Numbered from the stretch's first letter, positions 51,612 to 61,861 are shown. The stretch is DNA of 64,000 bases from Turicibacter sp. (GCA_009780245.1 WRAJ01000006.1:20834-84833); one strand, 5' to 3'. Notes: generated by a model from the letters alone, not told the origin. Program-made: numbers and translations.

Positions 51612-52406
51612 TTAACTTAATAGCTTTTTTAGTTCACCCATTTCTTCTTTAGTAGGCTGCGTAAACGAAACAAATTCCTTGCCATACCATTTACTCTTAT
51701 CCGCACCTAAAGAATGGTACGCTAACAGATCGGGATTGGTAATGCCTAACGCCCGCAGACGCGTGATCATCTCGGGAATTTCCTCCCAGTTCGCACCCGG
51801 CACACACGGAATCCGCACCTGCACCTGACAACCATCTTGGAGCAAGCGGCCTAAATTTTCCCAGATCAATTCACCGTTTACACCCGTTAGGCGTTTGTGA
51901 AGCACGGGATCAATTGCCTTTATGTCATACAAAAATAAATCAGGATTTGCTTGCCTCAACCATTTATACGGGACATGTCCGGCTGTATCAACGGCCGTGT
52001 GAACCCCATTCTCCCGACAAATCGCAATGATTTCTTCTAAAAAATCAACGTGCAACAGACATTCCCCGCCAGAGAATGTGACGCCGCCTTTGCTGTTTTG
52101 ATAGTAAGGCTGATCAGCTTTAAGCAACGCCCACAATTCCTGTGGCGTAAACGTACGTGCAACTTCTACTAGCGCACCCGTATAACAACGCGACGGATCG
52201 CGCACCTCAGCACAATTTCCGCAACGAATACACTTTTCTTCAATAAAGCCAACTTCTGGTTCCATCTCAATGGACTCCGGATTGTGACACCAAAGGCAGC
52301 GCAAATTACACCCTTGAAAAAACACCACGGTCCGCACGCCTGGTCCATCCGTCGTAGAGAAAGATTGAATATTGAAAATTCTTGCTTTGTTCCTTTTCTC
52401 TTTCAT
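51612..52406 (-). CDS. glycyl radical enzyme activase (radical SAM)
   Basis: A 264-residue radical-SAM protein. The [4Fe-4S] motif is GCNLRCLWCHNPES (residues 29-42). One extra cluster-binding segment (KCIRCGNCAEV...CYTGAL, about 54-78) has four Cys, fewer than the eight seen in many activases. GGVTFSGGECL (about 105) is typical for the family. It makes the glycyl radical on the enzyme encoded just downstream. It directly abuts the permease gene (1-base junction), so it belongs to the importer operon. Confidence 0.93.
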   Translation of the reverse strand: MKEKRNKARIFNIQSFSTTDGPGVRTVVFFQGCNLRCLWCHNPESIEMEPEVGFIEEKCIRCGNCAEVRDPSRCYTGALVEVARTFTPQELWALLKADQPYYQNSKGGVTFSGGECLLHVDFLEEIIAICRENGVHTAVDTAGHVPYKWLRQANPDLFLYDIKAIDPVLHKRLTGVNGELIWENLGRLLQDGCQVQVRIPCVPGANWEEIPEMITRLRALGITNPDLLAYHSLGADKSKWYGKEFVSFTQPTKEEMGELKKLLS

Positions 52407-53294
52407 CTAACCCTTCACCCCAGCAGATGCAATTCCTTCAATGATATGGCGTTGCAAAAATAAGAAGATGATTAATGGCGGAATGGTCGCCACCGTTGAC
52501 ATGGCAAAAATGCGGGGATAATCGTTCTCACCAAATTGTTGCAACTGCGAAGTAAGCATCCCTAAATAAGCTGGTAGCGTCGAATGTTGCATATCGGTCA
52601 CGTAAAGAAAGGGAATTAGCCAGTCGTTCCACACACCTAAAGCCACGTTTACAGCAATAACCGCAATAATCGGCTTGTTCATAGGAATAATGACTTGGAA
52701 GATCATCCGCCAAAACCCGCAACCGTCTAATTGCGCCGCTTCTTCGAAATCCTTTGGCATTGACTTCATCGTTTGCATAAATAAGAAGACCCAGATTAAG
52801 AATCCCCAGCCGAGTGGTAAGAAAATGGATAAAGGGTTGTTAATCAAGCCACTTCCTCCATAGCCTCGCCAGTTATTTCCACCGACAAAAGGAAGCTGTG
52901 ACATGAAGATAAATCCTGGAATTAAAGTCAGTACGCCTGGGATAACTTGAACGGCTAAAATACTAATTAAGAAAAAGTTTTTTCCTTTGAATTTATAGCG
53001 TGCCATGACATAACCAATCAGTACTGCCATCATACAAACAATCACCGTGTACCAACCGGTTCGTAAAAATGTATTCAAAAGTGGTCGTAAGCCTCTCATA
53101 GAGAACATGAAAAGTAAATTTTGGAATTGTGGCACACTTGGAACGGGGAATAACGCCCCCATATGGCCAAACTCCTGTCGTGTGTTTAAACCAGCGAGCA
53201 ACGAGAAAATCAAAGGGTATAGCATAATAAAAGCAACAAACAGCATCACGATGTACCAAGCCATTTTCGAAATGATTCTACCTGTTTTACGCAT
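52407..53294 (-). CDS. sugar ABC transporter permease (MalG/MsmG type)
   Basis: A 295-residue inner-membrane permease with six helices. The EAA loop motif is EEAAQLDGCGFWRMIFQVIIPMNKP (about 190-214), which contacts the ATPase. Start at ATG 53294, 7 bases after GAGGAG; the ATG at 53300 is too near that RBS. It overlaps the preceding permease gene by 8 bases. No ATPase gene is in the operon, so a shared MsmX/MsmK-type ATPase elsewhere is expected, as in Bacillus. Confidence 0.93.
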   Translation of the reverse strand: MRKTGRIISKMAWYIVMLFVAFIMLYPLIFSLLAGLNTRQEFGHMGALFPVPSVPQFQNLLFMFSMRGLRPLLNTFLRTGWYTVIVCMMAVLIGYVMARYKFKGKNFFLISILAVQVIPGVLTLIPGFIFMSQLPFVGGNNWRGYGGSGLINNPLSIFLPLGWGFLIWVFLFMQTMKSMPKDFEEAAQLDGCGFWRMIFQVIIPMNKPIIAVIAVNVALGVWNDWLIPFLYVTDMQHSTLPAYLGMLTSQLQQFGENDYPRIFAMSTVATIPPLIIFLFLQRHIIEGIASAGVKG

Positions 53295-54186
53295 GTTCAT
53301 TCTCCTCTCTCTTAAAGTTGAATCGCAAGTAAATAACGGCAAAGACTAACGTAAGCGCACCGAGGATGGTTGAAGAAGTACCTGCCATACCGAGGTTAAA
53401 ATGAACCGCACCGTAGCGATAAATACGGTACATGAGCACGTCAGTTTGTCCAAATGGGTTTCCAGCACTGATGAACATCACAACGTCAAACATCTGCATA
53501 ACAGCAATGATACCAGTTAAAATAATGTAACCCGCAACAAAGCGTAAACCTGGGAGCGTGACGTATCGTAATCGCTGAAACTTTGAGGCACCATCAATTT
53601 GAGCCGCTTCATGCAGTGCTGGATCGATGCCTTGTAAACCGCCGAGCCAAATAATCGCCGCCATCCCAACATTGCGCCAAACAAAGAAAACAATCACCCA
53701 GAAAACCATCCAAAATTGCGAATGACTCCAAGCAATGGGATTTTGTCCCACGGAGATTAAAAAACGATTCAAGCCACCGTTTATCGGATCCAATAATGAC
53801 ACAAACACAGCCGTGGTAACCGAAACCGCAGCAACGGCTGGAATATAGACACTCACTCGGAAAAAACCGCGACCTTTCATTTTTGCATTTAATGCTAAAC
53901 CGATAAAAAATGATAACACTGTATTAATAGAAAGGGCCAACACCCCCATCCAAATTTGGCGCCATAATAGTGTGATGTATTGATTTACTGGATCAAAAAA
54001 TCTGCGAAAATTATTCAAGCCAACCCACGTTGGTGGACTGAGCGCATTAAAGTTCGTAAACCCATAAAAGATACCTTGCACAAGAGGAATAAGATTCCAA
54101 AAAGCAATGTATATGAAAAACGGAATTATAATCATATAGGCTATTCTAGCTTCCCTCTTCTCTCGTGATAATCGTTTGAGAGCCAT
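53287..54186 (-). CDS. sugar ABC transporter permease (MalF/MsmF type)
   Basis: A 299-residue permease with six helices. The EAA motif region is HEAAQIDGASKFQRLRYVTLPGL (about 193-215). Partner of the MalG-type permease, with a substrate-binding lipoprotein gene upstream (86 bases). The set resembles the raffinose/melibiose importer (MsmEFG, MelEDC). Confidence 0.93.
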   Translation of the reverse strand: MALKRLSREKREARIAYMIIIPFFIYIAFWNLIPLVQGIFYGFTNFNALSPPTWVGLNNFRRFFDPVNQYITLLWRQIWMGVLALSINTVLSFFIGLALNAKMKGRGFFRVSVYIPAVAAVSVTTAVFVSLLDPINGGLNRFLISVGQNPIAWSHSQFWMVFWVIVFFVWRNVGMAAIIWLGGLQGIDPALHEAAQIDGASKFQRLRYVTLPGLRFVAGYIILTGIIAVMQMFDVVMFISAGNPFGQTDVLMYRIYRYGAVHFNLGMAGTSSTILGALTLVFAVIYLRFNFKREENEHA

Positions 54187-54271
54187 ATCTCATACCACCT
54201 TATTCATTTTTTGAAATCATAATCGCTTCAGTTGTATCTTGATTATAATTGGTTGTTAAAGCCGTTATTAA

Positions 54272-55603
54272 TTAGTCTAATAAAGACTGGATTTGTGCGC
54301 TAGCCTCAGCCACGATGGTTGCGATTGGGTCGTTTGTCATCGTTGTACGTGCTAAGATTTGAGTGTTAATGATTTCCCAAATTTGTGCATCGTTTTGTGG
54401 GAACGTTGCAAGGCCAGATACCTCGCCTGTAGAAACAGCTTCAATGGCAACTGCTAACGTTTCATTGTCTGACCAACGCGCCGTATGATCAATAATGTCT
54501 TGACGTGGCGATGGTACTGAATCATCTAGCCAGATTTCAGATAAATTTTCTGACAACGCCAGACGGATAATGTCAAAGCTTAACTCCGGATGTGACGCAC
54601 CTCTTGGAACTGCCATGTACATCGCAGCTACTAAACAGTTACCTTCTACACCACCAGCTGGCAGTGGTAGTGGTGCTACACCCCAGTTCATGTCATTACG
54701 CTCAGCCCCACCTGCTTGCCACGTACCGTTGATAACAAAAGCAATGTTTTGCTCTACTTCAAAGGCATTCCACATTGGATCCTCAGAGGCACTGTTACCA
54801 AGGCCTAGCGGCAGGTTATGGTTCATCGCACGAATGAAATAAAGCGTCTCAATTAACTCTTGGCTTTCTAATTGTAGCTCACCATCGACGATAAAGTCTG
54901 TTCCCATTTGTCTAAAGAATGGCGTCGCTCTTAAAGCACCACCAGCATGTGGAAACGATGGTACACCCCCACCGAAGAACTCTCCGTTACCCGCTTCTGT
55001 AATGGCATCCGACATCATTTGGAATTCATCCCACGTCGTAGGTGCCGAATCAAATCCTGCAGCCTCTAATAAATCACGGTTGTAGAACAACGAGAAAACA
55101 GACGCTCTTGCTGCTACGGCTACTGCTTGATCGTTATCGTTAAAAACAAGGAAAGACGGGTTAACCGCATCCACAATGTCTTGTGGTAGCGGAAGTAAAA
55201 TGTCCTCAGCAGCATAAGTTGGCATAAAGATTTCTCCCACCACGATGTCCGGTGCATCACCAGCAGCAATTAAAGCACGCTGTTGTTGATCCAGACTTTC
55301 TGCCCAACCCCAGTCTACAAATTCTACCTCAGCACCTTGGTCTGCCATTGCTGATTCTGCTTCACGGCGCAACCCATACATAAATCGGTTGTACGGCGTA
55401 TCCATTTCACCTAAAGATTCCGCCGCTTCAATCTGCTCATCAGTAAGACCTAAATAAGGTACGACAAGTCTAATGTCCTCAGCAGATGCATCGGCTACTT
55501 CACCGTTGTCATCATCATAACCGTTGTCTGTGTCGTCATCACAGGCAGCTAGAAAAACAACCGCCAACAGTAGCACCCCGAATAAACTTAAAAACTTTTT
55601 CAT
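54272..55603 (-). CDS. sugar-binding lipoprotein of the ABC importer (MsmE/MelE type)
   Basis: A 443-residue solute-binding protein: signal peptide with lipobox FLAAC (Cys21), an Asp-rich linker, then the family 1 binding fold (VVPYLGLTDEQIEAAESL; YAAEDILLPLPQDIV; NGTWQAGGAERNDMNWGVAPLP). It captures an oligosaccharide outside the cell and hands it to the two permeases. I start at ATG 55603, preceded by GGAGGTAATT; the ATG at 55618 lies inside the RBS region. The sugar is inferred from MelA next door: raffinose, melibiose or stachyose. Confidence 0.9.
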   Translation of the reverse strand: MKKFLSLFGVLLLAVVFLAACDDDTDNGYDDDNGEVADASAEDIRLVVPYLGLTDEQIEAAESLGEMDTPYNRFMYGLRREAESAMADQGAEVEFVDWGWAESLDQQQRALIAAGDAPDIVVGEIFMPTYAAEDILLPLPQDIVDAVNPSFLVFNDNDQAVAVAARASVFSLFYNRDLLEAAGFDSAPTTWDEFQMMSDAITEAGNGEFFGGGVPSFPHAGGALRATPFFRQMGTDFIVDGELQLESQELIETLYFIRAMNHNLPLGLGNSASEDPMWNAFEVEQNIAFVINGTWQAGGAERNDMNWGVAPLPLPAGGVEGNCLVAAMYMAVPRGASHPELSFDIIRLALSENLSEIWLDDSVPSPRQDIIDHTARWSDNETLAVAIEAVSTGEVSGLATFPQNDAQIWEIINTQILARTTMTNDPIATIVAEASAQIQSLLD

Positions 55604-55722
55604 TACAATTACCTCCATTTTTTTATTCTGGTCATTTTTACGTCTTTTGTGACGTCATTTCAAAATCACACTAATTTCATTTTTGTTAAAAGCGCTGTAA
55701 CAACCGTTCTAACTTAGCTCAC
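55604..55722 (-). promoter_or_regulatory. intergenic control region of the importer operon
   Basis: On the minus strand, GTTACAGCGCTTTTAAC (55685-55701) has 11 of 14 matches to cre around an AGCGCT core. TTGAAA followed 17 bases later by TAAAAA is a weak promoter, and a TGACGTCA palindrome lies between the two hexamers. A weak promoter plus operators suits AraC activation with catabolite repression (inference). Confidence 0.4.
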
Positions 55723-57024
55723 CTATTGATACACAGGCAACCAATCACCATGTGCTTCAATCAAATCATCACACAACGCGACAATATCATCCATGGATAA
55801 CTCAGCAGCCGTATGAGGATCAAGCATCGCCGCTTGATAAATGTACGCTTTTTTCTTTGTCATGGCAGCCTTAATGGTTAATAGTTGGGTGTTAATATTT
55901 GTCTGATTTAAAGCCGCACATTGTTCCGGCAGTTCTCCGACATAGGTCGGTTTTATCCCATTTCCATCCACTAAGCATTTCACTTCTATCACCGCTGTTT
56001 CAGGTAAATTACTGATCAGCCTGCCTTCGTTTAAAACATTACCACCAAAAACAAAAGGTTCATCTGTTTCAATGGCTTCAATGATTTGCGACCCATATTC
56101 AGGTGATCGCACATGCGTTAAATCCTTATTTTCTACTAAATCTGCACGCATCTCTTCCCACCCTTTTATCTGCTCCACGCAGCGTCTTGGGTATTCGTCA
56201 AGGGGAATATTGAATCTTTCAATCAACTCTGGGTAGTTAGATTTAATAAAGTAAGGGTGATATTCTGCGCTATGCTCAGAAGACTCGGTGATGTAGTAAC
56301 CAAACTTATCCATTAACTCAAAACGTACCATGTCAGGATGCTTCGTTTGTTGCTTTTGTTTTGCACGACGTTTAATTTCTGGATAAAGATCCTCACCGTT
56401 TCGTTTGACTTCAAGTAACCATGCCATGTGATTAATCCCAGCAATCTTGAAGTCAACACCGGTTTGGTCCATATCAAGACTACTTAACAAATCAGGCACA
56501 CACGACTGCACACTGTGGCACAACCCAATCGTTTTAATTTTTGTGAAACGATTCATAACACCAGTAAGAGCCGCCATCGGATTGGTATAGTTCAAGAATA
56601 GTGCATTTGGACAAACTTCTTCCATGTCTCGCGCAAAATCAAGCATAACAGGAATCGTTCGTAGGTTTCTAAAAATACCGCCAATCCCAATTGTATCAGC
56701 GATCGTTTGACGTAAACCGTATTTTTTTGGGATCTCAAAATCGGTCACTGTACAAGGTTCATAGCCACCGACTTGAATGGCATTAATTACATATTTTGCA
56801 CCTGATAACGCCGCCTTGCGATCAAGATAAGAGGTGATTTTAACCTCCTTTCCTAACGATGATTTCAGGTTGTTCAACATATTCTCTGAATCTGCTAAGC
56901 GCACTTCGTCGATATCGTATAAAGCAAATTCAAAGCCTTTTAAGGCTGGTACAAGCATACAATCCCCCAGGATATTTTTAGCAAAAATGGTGCTTCCTGC
57001 TCCTAAAAAAGTAATTTTTGACAT
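55723..57024 (-). CDS. melA: alpha-galactosidase, glycoside hydrolase family 4
   Basis: A 433-residue NAD- and metal-dependent GH4 enzyme, very close in motifs to Bacillus MelA. NAD site FLGAGSTIFAKN, YVINAIQVGGYEP, NYTNPMAAL, CHSVQ (metal Cys and His; CHS is typical of alpha-galactosidases) and GINHMAW. It hydrolyses melibiose and raffinose by an oxidation-elimination mechanism in the cytoplasm. Start at ATG 57024, 8 bases after GGAG; the GTG at 57033 is part of the RBS. Divergent from the AraC regulator. Confidence 0.95.
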   Translation of the reverse strand: MSKITFLGAGSTIFAKNILGDCMLVPALKGFEFALYDIDEVRLADSENMLNNLKSSLGKEVKITSYLDRKAALSGAKYVINAIQVGGYEPCTVTDFEIPKKYGLRQTIADTIGIGGIFRNLRTIPVMLDFARDMEEVCPNALFLNYTNPMAALTGVMNRFTKIKTIGLCHSVQSCVPDLLSSLDMDQTGVDFKIAGINHMAWLLEVKRNGEDLYPEIKRRAKQKQQTKHPDMVRFELMDKFGYYITESSEHSAEYHPYFIKSNYPELIERFNIPLDEYPRRCVEQIKGWEEMRADLVENKDLTHVRSPEYGSQIIEAIETDEPFVFGGNVLNEGRLISNLPETAVIEVKCLVDGNGIKPTYVGELPEQCAALNQTNINTQLLTIKAAMTKKKAYIYQAAMLDPHTAAELSMDDIVALCDDLIEAHGDWLPVYQ

Positions 57025-57117
57025 CTTTTTCACTCCAGTATCTCGTTAGAATATTAATGAATAGCTCTCGTTTAAGAATATCTTTCAACAATATTAGGCA
57101 ATGACAATCATTCCTAT

Positions 57118-57147
57118 TTGACTTATGATAGCGATTTATGCCATAAT
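57118..57147 (+). promoter_or_regulatory. promoter of the AraC regulator gene
   Basis: TTGACT (57118-57123), 18 bases, CATAAT (57142-57147) preceded by TGC. It lies in the divergent region shared with melA. Confidence 0.6.
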
Positions 57148-57209
57148 GAGTCTAACATAAAATATCAAGGGTTTTCAATGGTAAATTTAACCAACAGGAG
57201 GGTAAAAAA

Positions 57210-58139
57210 ATGTTCTTAAAAGAGGACCAAACGACTTATAACACCTATGGGCTTAGATTCCAAGAACCAACAATGCTTGATCAAATTGCAACCATACGTG
57301 CGATCGGTTGCGAGCATCGAAAAGCCGAAGATAACTATTATTGGGATTGCCGCACTCGGATAGATACCGAGACTTTTATTTTTCAATATACCTTTTCAGG
57401 CTGTGGCGAACTCGAAATTAATGGCACTGTCTATTCACTGCCAGAAAACCACGCGTTCATCGTTGCAGTTCCCGAAGATTGCCATTATTACATCCCGCCC
57501 TCAAGTGAAGAATGGAATTTTATTTTCATCACATTAGCAGGTATAGAAGCTCAAAAATGTTGGGAATACATTAATTCTCAGCACGGATATGTCTTTGAAA
57601 TTCCAATCGAATCCGCTCTTATTCAACGTTTGATCACCACTTACATTCGGGTTGTAGAAGGAAAAATTACAGATGCTTACCGCACGTCAAATAAAGCTTA
57701 TGAACTCTTAACTTATTGCTATCGACATTTTGAAAACAGGAGCACCCCTGAAATTACCGAAACCCCTCAAGCCATCAAAAAAGCCATTGATTTCATTAAA
57801 GAGAATTGCGCAGCTGTTCTCAATATTGAAGATATCGCAGAACACGTCGGGCTTTCAAAATCCTATCTCAATAAAAAATTCAAAGCTTATACTAGCCTCT
57901 CTCCCATCAGTTACTTAAATAAATACCGCATTGAAAAATCTTTGTATCTTTTAGAGCACACGCAAAAAACGGTCAAAGAAATCGCACTTGAAATCGGCTT
58001 TTCTAACCCAAATTATTTTTGCAAAGTTTTTCGTAAAGCAACTGGCATCTCGCCTGGGATGTTTCAAAAAAACAAAGGTTTACAAGATCGTTTCGACTTC
58101 TTAGTTACCGAGTACTATGGCACGATCGAATTAGATTAA
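57210..58139 (+). CDS. AraC-family activator of the galactoside locus (MsmR/RafR-like)
   Basis: A 309-residue regulator. Residues 1-165: cupin-like sugar-sensing domain (GCGELEINGTVYSLPENHAF). Residues 195-295: two helix-turn-helix units, with AEHVGLSKSYLNKKFKAYTS and the family signature IALEIGFSNPNYFCKVFRKATGISP. It is divergent from melA and very likely activates melA and the importer operon when an alpha-galactoside is present. RBS AGGAGGG. Confidence 0.93.
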   Translation: MFLKEDQTTYNTYGLRFQEPTMLDQIATIRAIGCEHRKAEDNYYWDCRTRIDTETFIFQYTFSGCGELEINGTVYSLPENHAFIVAVPEDCHYYIPPSSEEWNFIFITLAGIEAQKCWEYINSQHGYVFEIPIESALIQRLITTYIRVVEGKITDAYRTSNKAYELLTYCYRHFENRSTPEITETPQAIKKAIDFIKENCAAVLNIEDIAEHVGLSKSYLNKKFKAYTSLSPISYLNKYRIEKSLYLLEHTQKTVKEIALEIGFSNPNYFCKVFRKATGISPGMFQKNKGLQDRFDFLVTEYYGTIELD

Positions 58140-58192
58140 ACGTGCTTTTACTAGTCATTAATATTTCCTTTTATCGCGTACAAAAAATGTGA

Positions 58193-58198
58193 TATAAT
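58193..58198 (+). promoter_or_regulatory. -10 element of the ABC-F gene
   Basis: TATAAT about 42 bases before the ATG; no clear -35. A small ATTCT/AGAAT hairpin lies in the leader (58210-58223). Confidence 0.4.
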
Positions 58199-58239
58199 GT
58201 TCCAAGATAATTCTAAACGAGAATCGAGGAACTAAGCTT

Positions 58240-60129
58240 ATGGCAAAAAGATTAACAGTGAACAACATCAGCAAATCATACGGGGAAAAGGTTTTGTTTA
58301 ACCATGTAAATATCACCATCGAAGAAGGACACCGCATCGGATTAATCGGGATTAACGGCACCGGCAAATCCACTTTGCTGAAAATCCTAGCTGGTCTGGA
58401 TACACCGGATCAAGGTGAGATTTATACTTCAAAAGACTACCGGGTAGCACACTTGTCGCAACAACCGGATGTGGATGAAGAAGCAACGGTGCTTGAGCAA
58501 GTCTTTCAGGGCGACAGCCCGATGATCACCTTACAACGCGAATATGAAAAAGCCTTAATGGCGCTCGCTGAGCAACCGATGGATGCTGCGGTTCAGAAAG
58601 GCCTTTTTGACGTGCAGCAACGCATGGAAGCGGCAAACGCCTGGGACGTGAATACTCAGATCAAAGCGATGCTGATGAAACTAGGGATTGCTGATTTGAC
58701 GCAGCAGATGAAACAGCTATCGGGCGGGCAGCGAAAACGCGTGGCGATGGCAGCTTGCTTTGCCCAAGCCCCTGATTTACTGATTCTCGACGAGCCCACG
58801 AACCACCTTGACCACGACACCATCGAGTGGCTCGAACAATACCTCTCTCGCTACAACGGCGCCCTGCTTTTCGTCACCCACGACCGTTATTTCTTAGACC
58901 GTGTGACAAACCGGATTATTGAACTTGATGGGGGGCAATTATTTTTTTACGACGGTAACTACAGCACCTTCTTGGAGGGTAAAGCAGTTCGTGAAGAAAA
59001 TGCGCTTGCGAGTGAGGAGAAAAGACAGAATCTGTTTCGCCGCGAACTGGCGTGGATTCGCCGGGGCGCCAAAGCGAGAACGACGAAGCAGAAAGCGCGG
59101 ATCGATCGCTTCGAAGCTTTGAAAGCAGTCGAAGGGCCCCAGGCGTTGGAAAACATTGATATCTCCTTATCAGCGAGCCGTCTTGGAAAGAAAGTTTTAG
59201 CATGCGATGCCGTTAGCCATGCGTTTGGTAGCAAAAAAATTCTCACCGATTTCTCGTACATCATCGGGCCGCAAAGTCGCATTGGGATTGTCGGTTCGAA
59301 CGGGAGCGGTAAATCGACGTTATTGAATATCCTAGCAGGGCGATTAACACCGGATAGTGGGAAGGTGGATACGGGGGTTACAGTGAAATTGGCTTATTAT
59401 ACGCAGGAAACCGAGGAAATGGATCTGGCGATGCGGATGATTAATTATATTAAGGAAGCGGCCGAGGTGGTCCATACCACAGACGGGAAGACGATCTCCG
59501 CTTCGCAGATGTTAGAGCGCTTTTTATTCCCGACTTATATGCACGGGTTGCCGCTTGAGAAGTTGTCCGGTGGGGAGCGGCGACGGTTGTATTTGCTGAA
59601 GTTGCTGATGACGGAGCCGAATTTGTTGTTTTTGGATGAGCCGACGAATGACCTTGATACGCAGACGTTGACGATACTGGAGGACTATTTAGAGGAGTTC
59701 CCCGGTGTCGTAGTGACGGTGTCGCACGATCGGTATTTTTTAGATAAGGTTGTGGACGAGTTAATTGTGCTAGAGGGCGAAGGCAAGGTGAGGACGGTGA
59801 TGGGTGCTTATACCGAGTTCTTAGCACGTGTAAGGGAAAAGCCGGTTGTGGGGGTTACAAAGGAAAAAGCACCTCGGGCGGTAGATGTTCCGAAAAAGAA
59901 GGTGAAATTGAGTTATCATGAGCAGAAGGAATGGGACGTGATTGAGGACGAGATTGCGGAGCTGGAGGCTGAGTTAGAGGCGGTGAAGGGTGATTTGGCA
60001 CAGACGGGCAGCGATTTTGTCCGTGCGCAGGAGTTAATGGAGGCTCAGGAGGCACTGGAGGCTCGGTTGGACGCGAAAATGGTGCGTTGGGAAGAGCTGT
60101 CTGAGCTGGTGGAAAGTTTTGAGAGGTAA
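58240..60129 (+). CDS. ABC-F family ribosome-associated ATPase (Uup/YfmR-like)
   Basis: A 629-residue protein with two ATPase domains and no membrane segment. Walker [10 protein letters not shown] (about 36) and GSNGSGKST (about 352); signatures LSGGQRKR and LSGGERRR; Walker [13 protein letters not shown] and [14 protein letters not shown]-site tRNA-interaction linker lies between them (about 245-310), and a C-terminal coiled coil (about 545-629) places it with Uup/YfmR. ABC-F proteins relieve stalled ribosomes or protect against antibiotics. The housekeeping class is more likely, from the coiled coil and the lack of a leader peptide. Flanked by its own -10 and a terminator. Confidence 0.93.
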   Translation: MAKRLTVNNISKSYGEKVLFNHVNITIEEGHRIGLIGINGTGKSTLLKILAGLDTPDQGEIYTSKDYRVAHLSQQPDVDEEATVLEQVFQGDSPMITLQREYEKALMALAEQPMDAAVQKGLFDVQQRMEAANAWDVNTQIKAMLMKLGIADLTQQMKQLSGGQRKRVAMAACFAQAPDLLILDEPTNHLDHDTIEWLEQYLSRYNGALLFVTHDRYFLDRVTNRIIELDGGQLFFYDGNYSTFLEGKAVREENALASEEKRQNLFRRELAWIRRGAKARTTKQKARIDRFEALKAVEGPQALENIDISLSASRLGKKVLACDAVSHAFGSKKILTDFSYIIGPQSRIGIVGSNGSGKSTLLNILAGRLTPDSGKVDTGVTVKLAYYTQETEEMDLAMRMINYIKEAAEVVHTTDGKTISASQMLERFLFPTYMHGLPLEKLSGGERRRLYLLKLLMTEPNLLFLDEPTNDLDTQTLTILEDYLEEFPGVVVTVSHDRYFLDKVVDELIVLEGEGKVRTVMGAYTEFLARVREKPVVGVTKEKAPRAVDVPKKKVKLSYHEQKEWDVIEDEIAELEAELEAVKGDLAQTGSDFVRAQELMEAQEALEARLDAKMVRWEELSELVESFER

Positions 60130-60130
60130 T

Positions 60131-60164
60131 GCAATGATGGTAGCGTGCTCATCATTGCTTTTTT
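60131..60164 (+). terminator. ABC-F gene terminator
   Basis: GCAATGATG, loop, CATCATTGC and six Ts. Confidence 0.9.
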
Positions 60165-60225
60165 GTGTTGAAAATGGTAGAATTCAACATAAGTATTCGT
60201 ATTTTTTGAAAGCAAGGTGAGTGTT

Positions 60226-60738
60226 GTGGAAAAGATTTTTTCGATTTCTGAGAAACCACTGGTTGGTGTGATTATGGGGAGTACGTCGGATTTACCAACG
60301 ATGCAAGAGGCGATTGACATTTTGGAACAGTTTGAGATTTCTTACGAGGCGCGGGTGGTTTCGGCCCACCGAACGCCCGATTTAATGTTTGATTATGCCG
60401 AGTCTGCGCGTGAGCGGGGGCTTATGGCGATCATTGCTGGGGCTGGTGGGGCAGCACATTTGCCAGGGATGGTGGCGTCAAAGACGACGTTGCCGGTGAT
60501 TGGGGTGCCGGTTCAGTCGAAGGCGTTATCGGGCATGGATTCTTTGTTGTCGATTGTGCAAATGCCGGGTGGGATTCCGGTGGCGACAGTCGCGATTGGG
60601 AATGCCGGTGCTAAAAATGCCGGGTTACTCGCTGCGTCGACGTTGAGCACGCAGTATGACGAGCTGGCTATAAAATTAGATACTTACCGCACGGAGATGA
60701 CGGCTGCGGTGATGGAAACAGGTGATTTAGATGGGTAA
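60226..60738 (+). CDS. purE: N5-carboxyaminoimidazole ribonucleotide mutase
   Basis: A 170-residue class I PurE that converts N5-CAIR to CAIR in purine synthesis. [13 protein letters not shown] (substrate-binding Ser and Asp), VVSAHRTPD (catalytic His) and [15 protein letters not shown] are present. I start at GTG 60226, 6 bases after AAGGTGA; the GTG at 60217 is within that RBS. It overlaps purK by 8 bases. The other pur genes that normally follow (purB, purC...) are absent, and I see no PurBox or guanine riboswitch in the 60-base upstream space. Confidence 0.96.
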   Translation: MEKIFSISEKPLVGVIMGSTSDLPTMQEAIDILEQFEISYEARVVSAHRTPDLMFDYAESARERGLMAIIAGAGGAAHLPGMVASKTTLPVIGVPVQSKALSGMDSLLSIVQMPGGIPVATVAIGNAGAKNAGLLAASTLSTQYDELAIKLDTYRTEMTAAVMETGDLDG

Positions 60739-61861
60739 GGTAATACTACCGCCAAGTAAGATTGGCATTATCGGGGGTGGACAGTTGGGTCGCATGATGG
60801 CGATCGCGGCACGGCAAATGGGGTATCGCATTGCGGTGTTGGAGCCGGGGGTGGATAGCCCACTGGGACAAATTGCGGATACGGAGTTAAACCATGCGTA
60901 TGACGATCAGATTGCTTTGAAGTTACTGCTGGAGAAAGCGGACGTTGTGACTTATGAATTTGAGAACGTGCCTTATAAAGCAGTTCGTAAATTAGGCCCG
61001 CTCGGTTACCTGCCGCAAGGCGAGATGCCACTGGTCATTACTTCTCACCGCTTACGTGAGAAATTAGCGATCGAGGAAGCGGGTTATAACGTAGCACCGT
61101 TCTTAGCGGTCATGAGTAAAGATGAGCTGCGTTATGCGGTGAAGCGGATTGGTTATCCGTGTATTTTGAAAACTTCCAGCGGTGGTTACGATGGAAAAGG
61201 GCAATGGGTTTTGCGCTCAGACGATGATTTGCCGGAGGTTCTTACCATCGCGGACGACAATGAGTATGTATTAGAGGGGTTTGTGAATTTTACGAAGGAA
61301 GTTTCCGTGATTGTCACGCGTAGCACAAATGGCGAGGTCCAAGCGTTCCCGGTGACTGAGAATGAACATGTGAATCAAATCTTACATGTCAGCATAGCGC
61401 CAGCCCGAATTAGCGATGCGTTGCGGGTTGAAGCAGAATCAGTTGCAAGAGGTCTGATTGAGAAACTTGATTTCGTCGGTACCTTGGCGATTGAGATGTT
61501 TGTCACGGACGATGGGCTGGTCATTAACGAGCTCGCGCCGCGCCCGCATAATTCGGGGCATTGGACGATTGACGGCTGTAACGTGAACCAGTTTGAACAA
61601 CACATTCGTGCCGTGTGCGGTTTGCCTTTGGTGAAGCCTGAGGTGCGTGGCCATGCAATCATGGTGAATTTATTAGGACAACATGTGGATGACGCTTTAT
61701 CGGCATGGCAAAAGCCCGAATTTTCAGATGGAAAACTGCATCTGTATGGCAAGGAAGAACTGAAACGCGATCGAAAAGTGGGGCACATTAATTTCGTTGG
61801 GGACGAGTGGGGGGCGCTTGAGGCAAAGGTTGACCGGTTTTTAGATGGGTTGCCTGAGTAG
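60731..61861 (+). CDS. purK: N5-carboxyaminoimidazole ribonucleotide synthase
   Basis: A 376-residue ATP-grasp enzyme making N5-CAIR from AIR, ATP and bicarbonate. [20 protein letters not shown] at the N-terminus, [25 protein letters not shown] (ATP-grasp) and [18 protein letters not shown] are typical. Normal length. Translation is coupled to purE. It is followed by a repeat-rich gap rather than more purine genes. Confidence 0.96.
   Translation: MGKVILPPSKIGIIGGGQLGRMMAIAARQMGYRIAVLEPGVDSPLGQIADTELNHAYDDQIALKLLLEKADVVTYEFENVPYKAVRKLGPLGYLPQGEMPLVITSHRLREKLAIEEAGYNVAPFLAVMSKDELRYAVKRIGYPCILKTSSGGYDGKGQWVLRSDDDLPEVLTIADDNEYVLEGFVNFTKEVSVIVTRSTNGEVQAFPVTENEHVNQILHVSIAPARISDALRVEAESVARGLIEKLDFVGTLAIEMFVTDDGLVINELAPRPHNSGHWTIDGCNVNQFEQHIRAVCGLPLVKPEVRGHAIMVNLLGQHVDDALSAWQKPEFSDGKLHLYGKEELKRDRKVGHINFVGDEWGALEAKVDRFLDGLPE

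Noticed and set aside
60165..60225. PurBox or guanine riboswitch upstream of purE
   Set aside because: The 60 bases between the ABC-F terminator and the start show neither paired PurBoxes nor an aptamer-sized structure.
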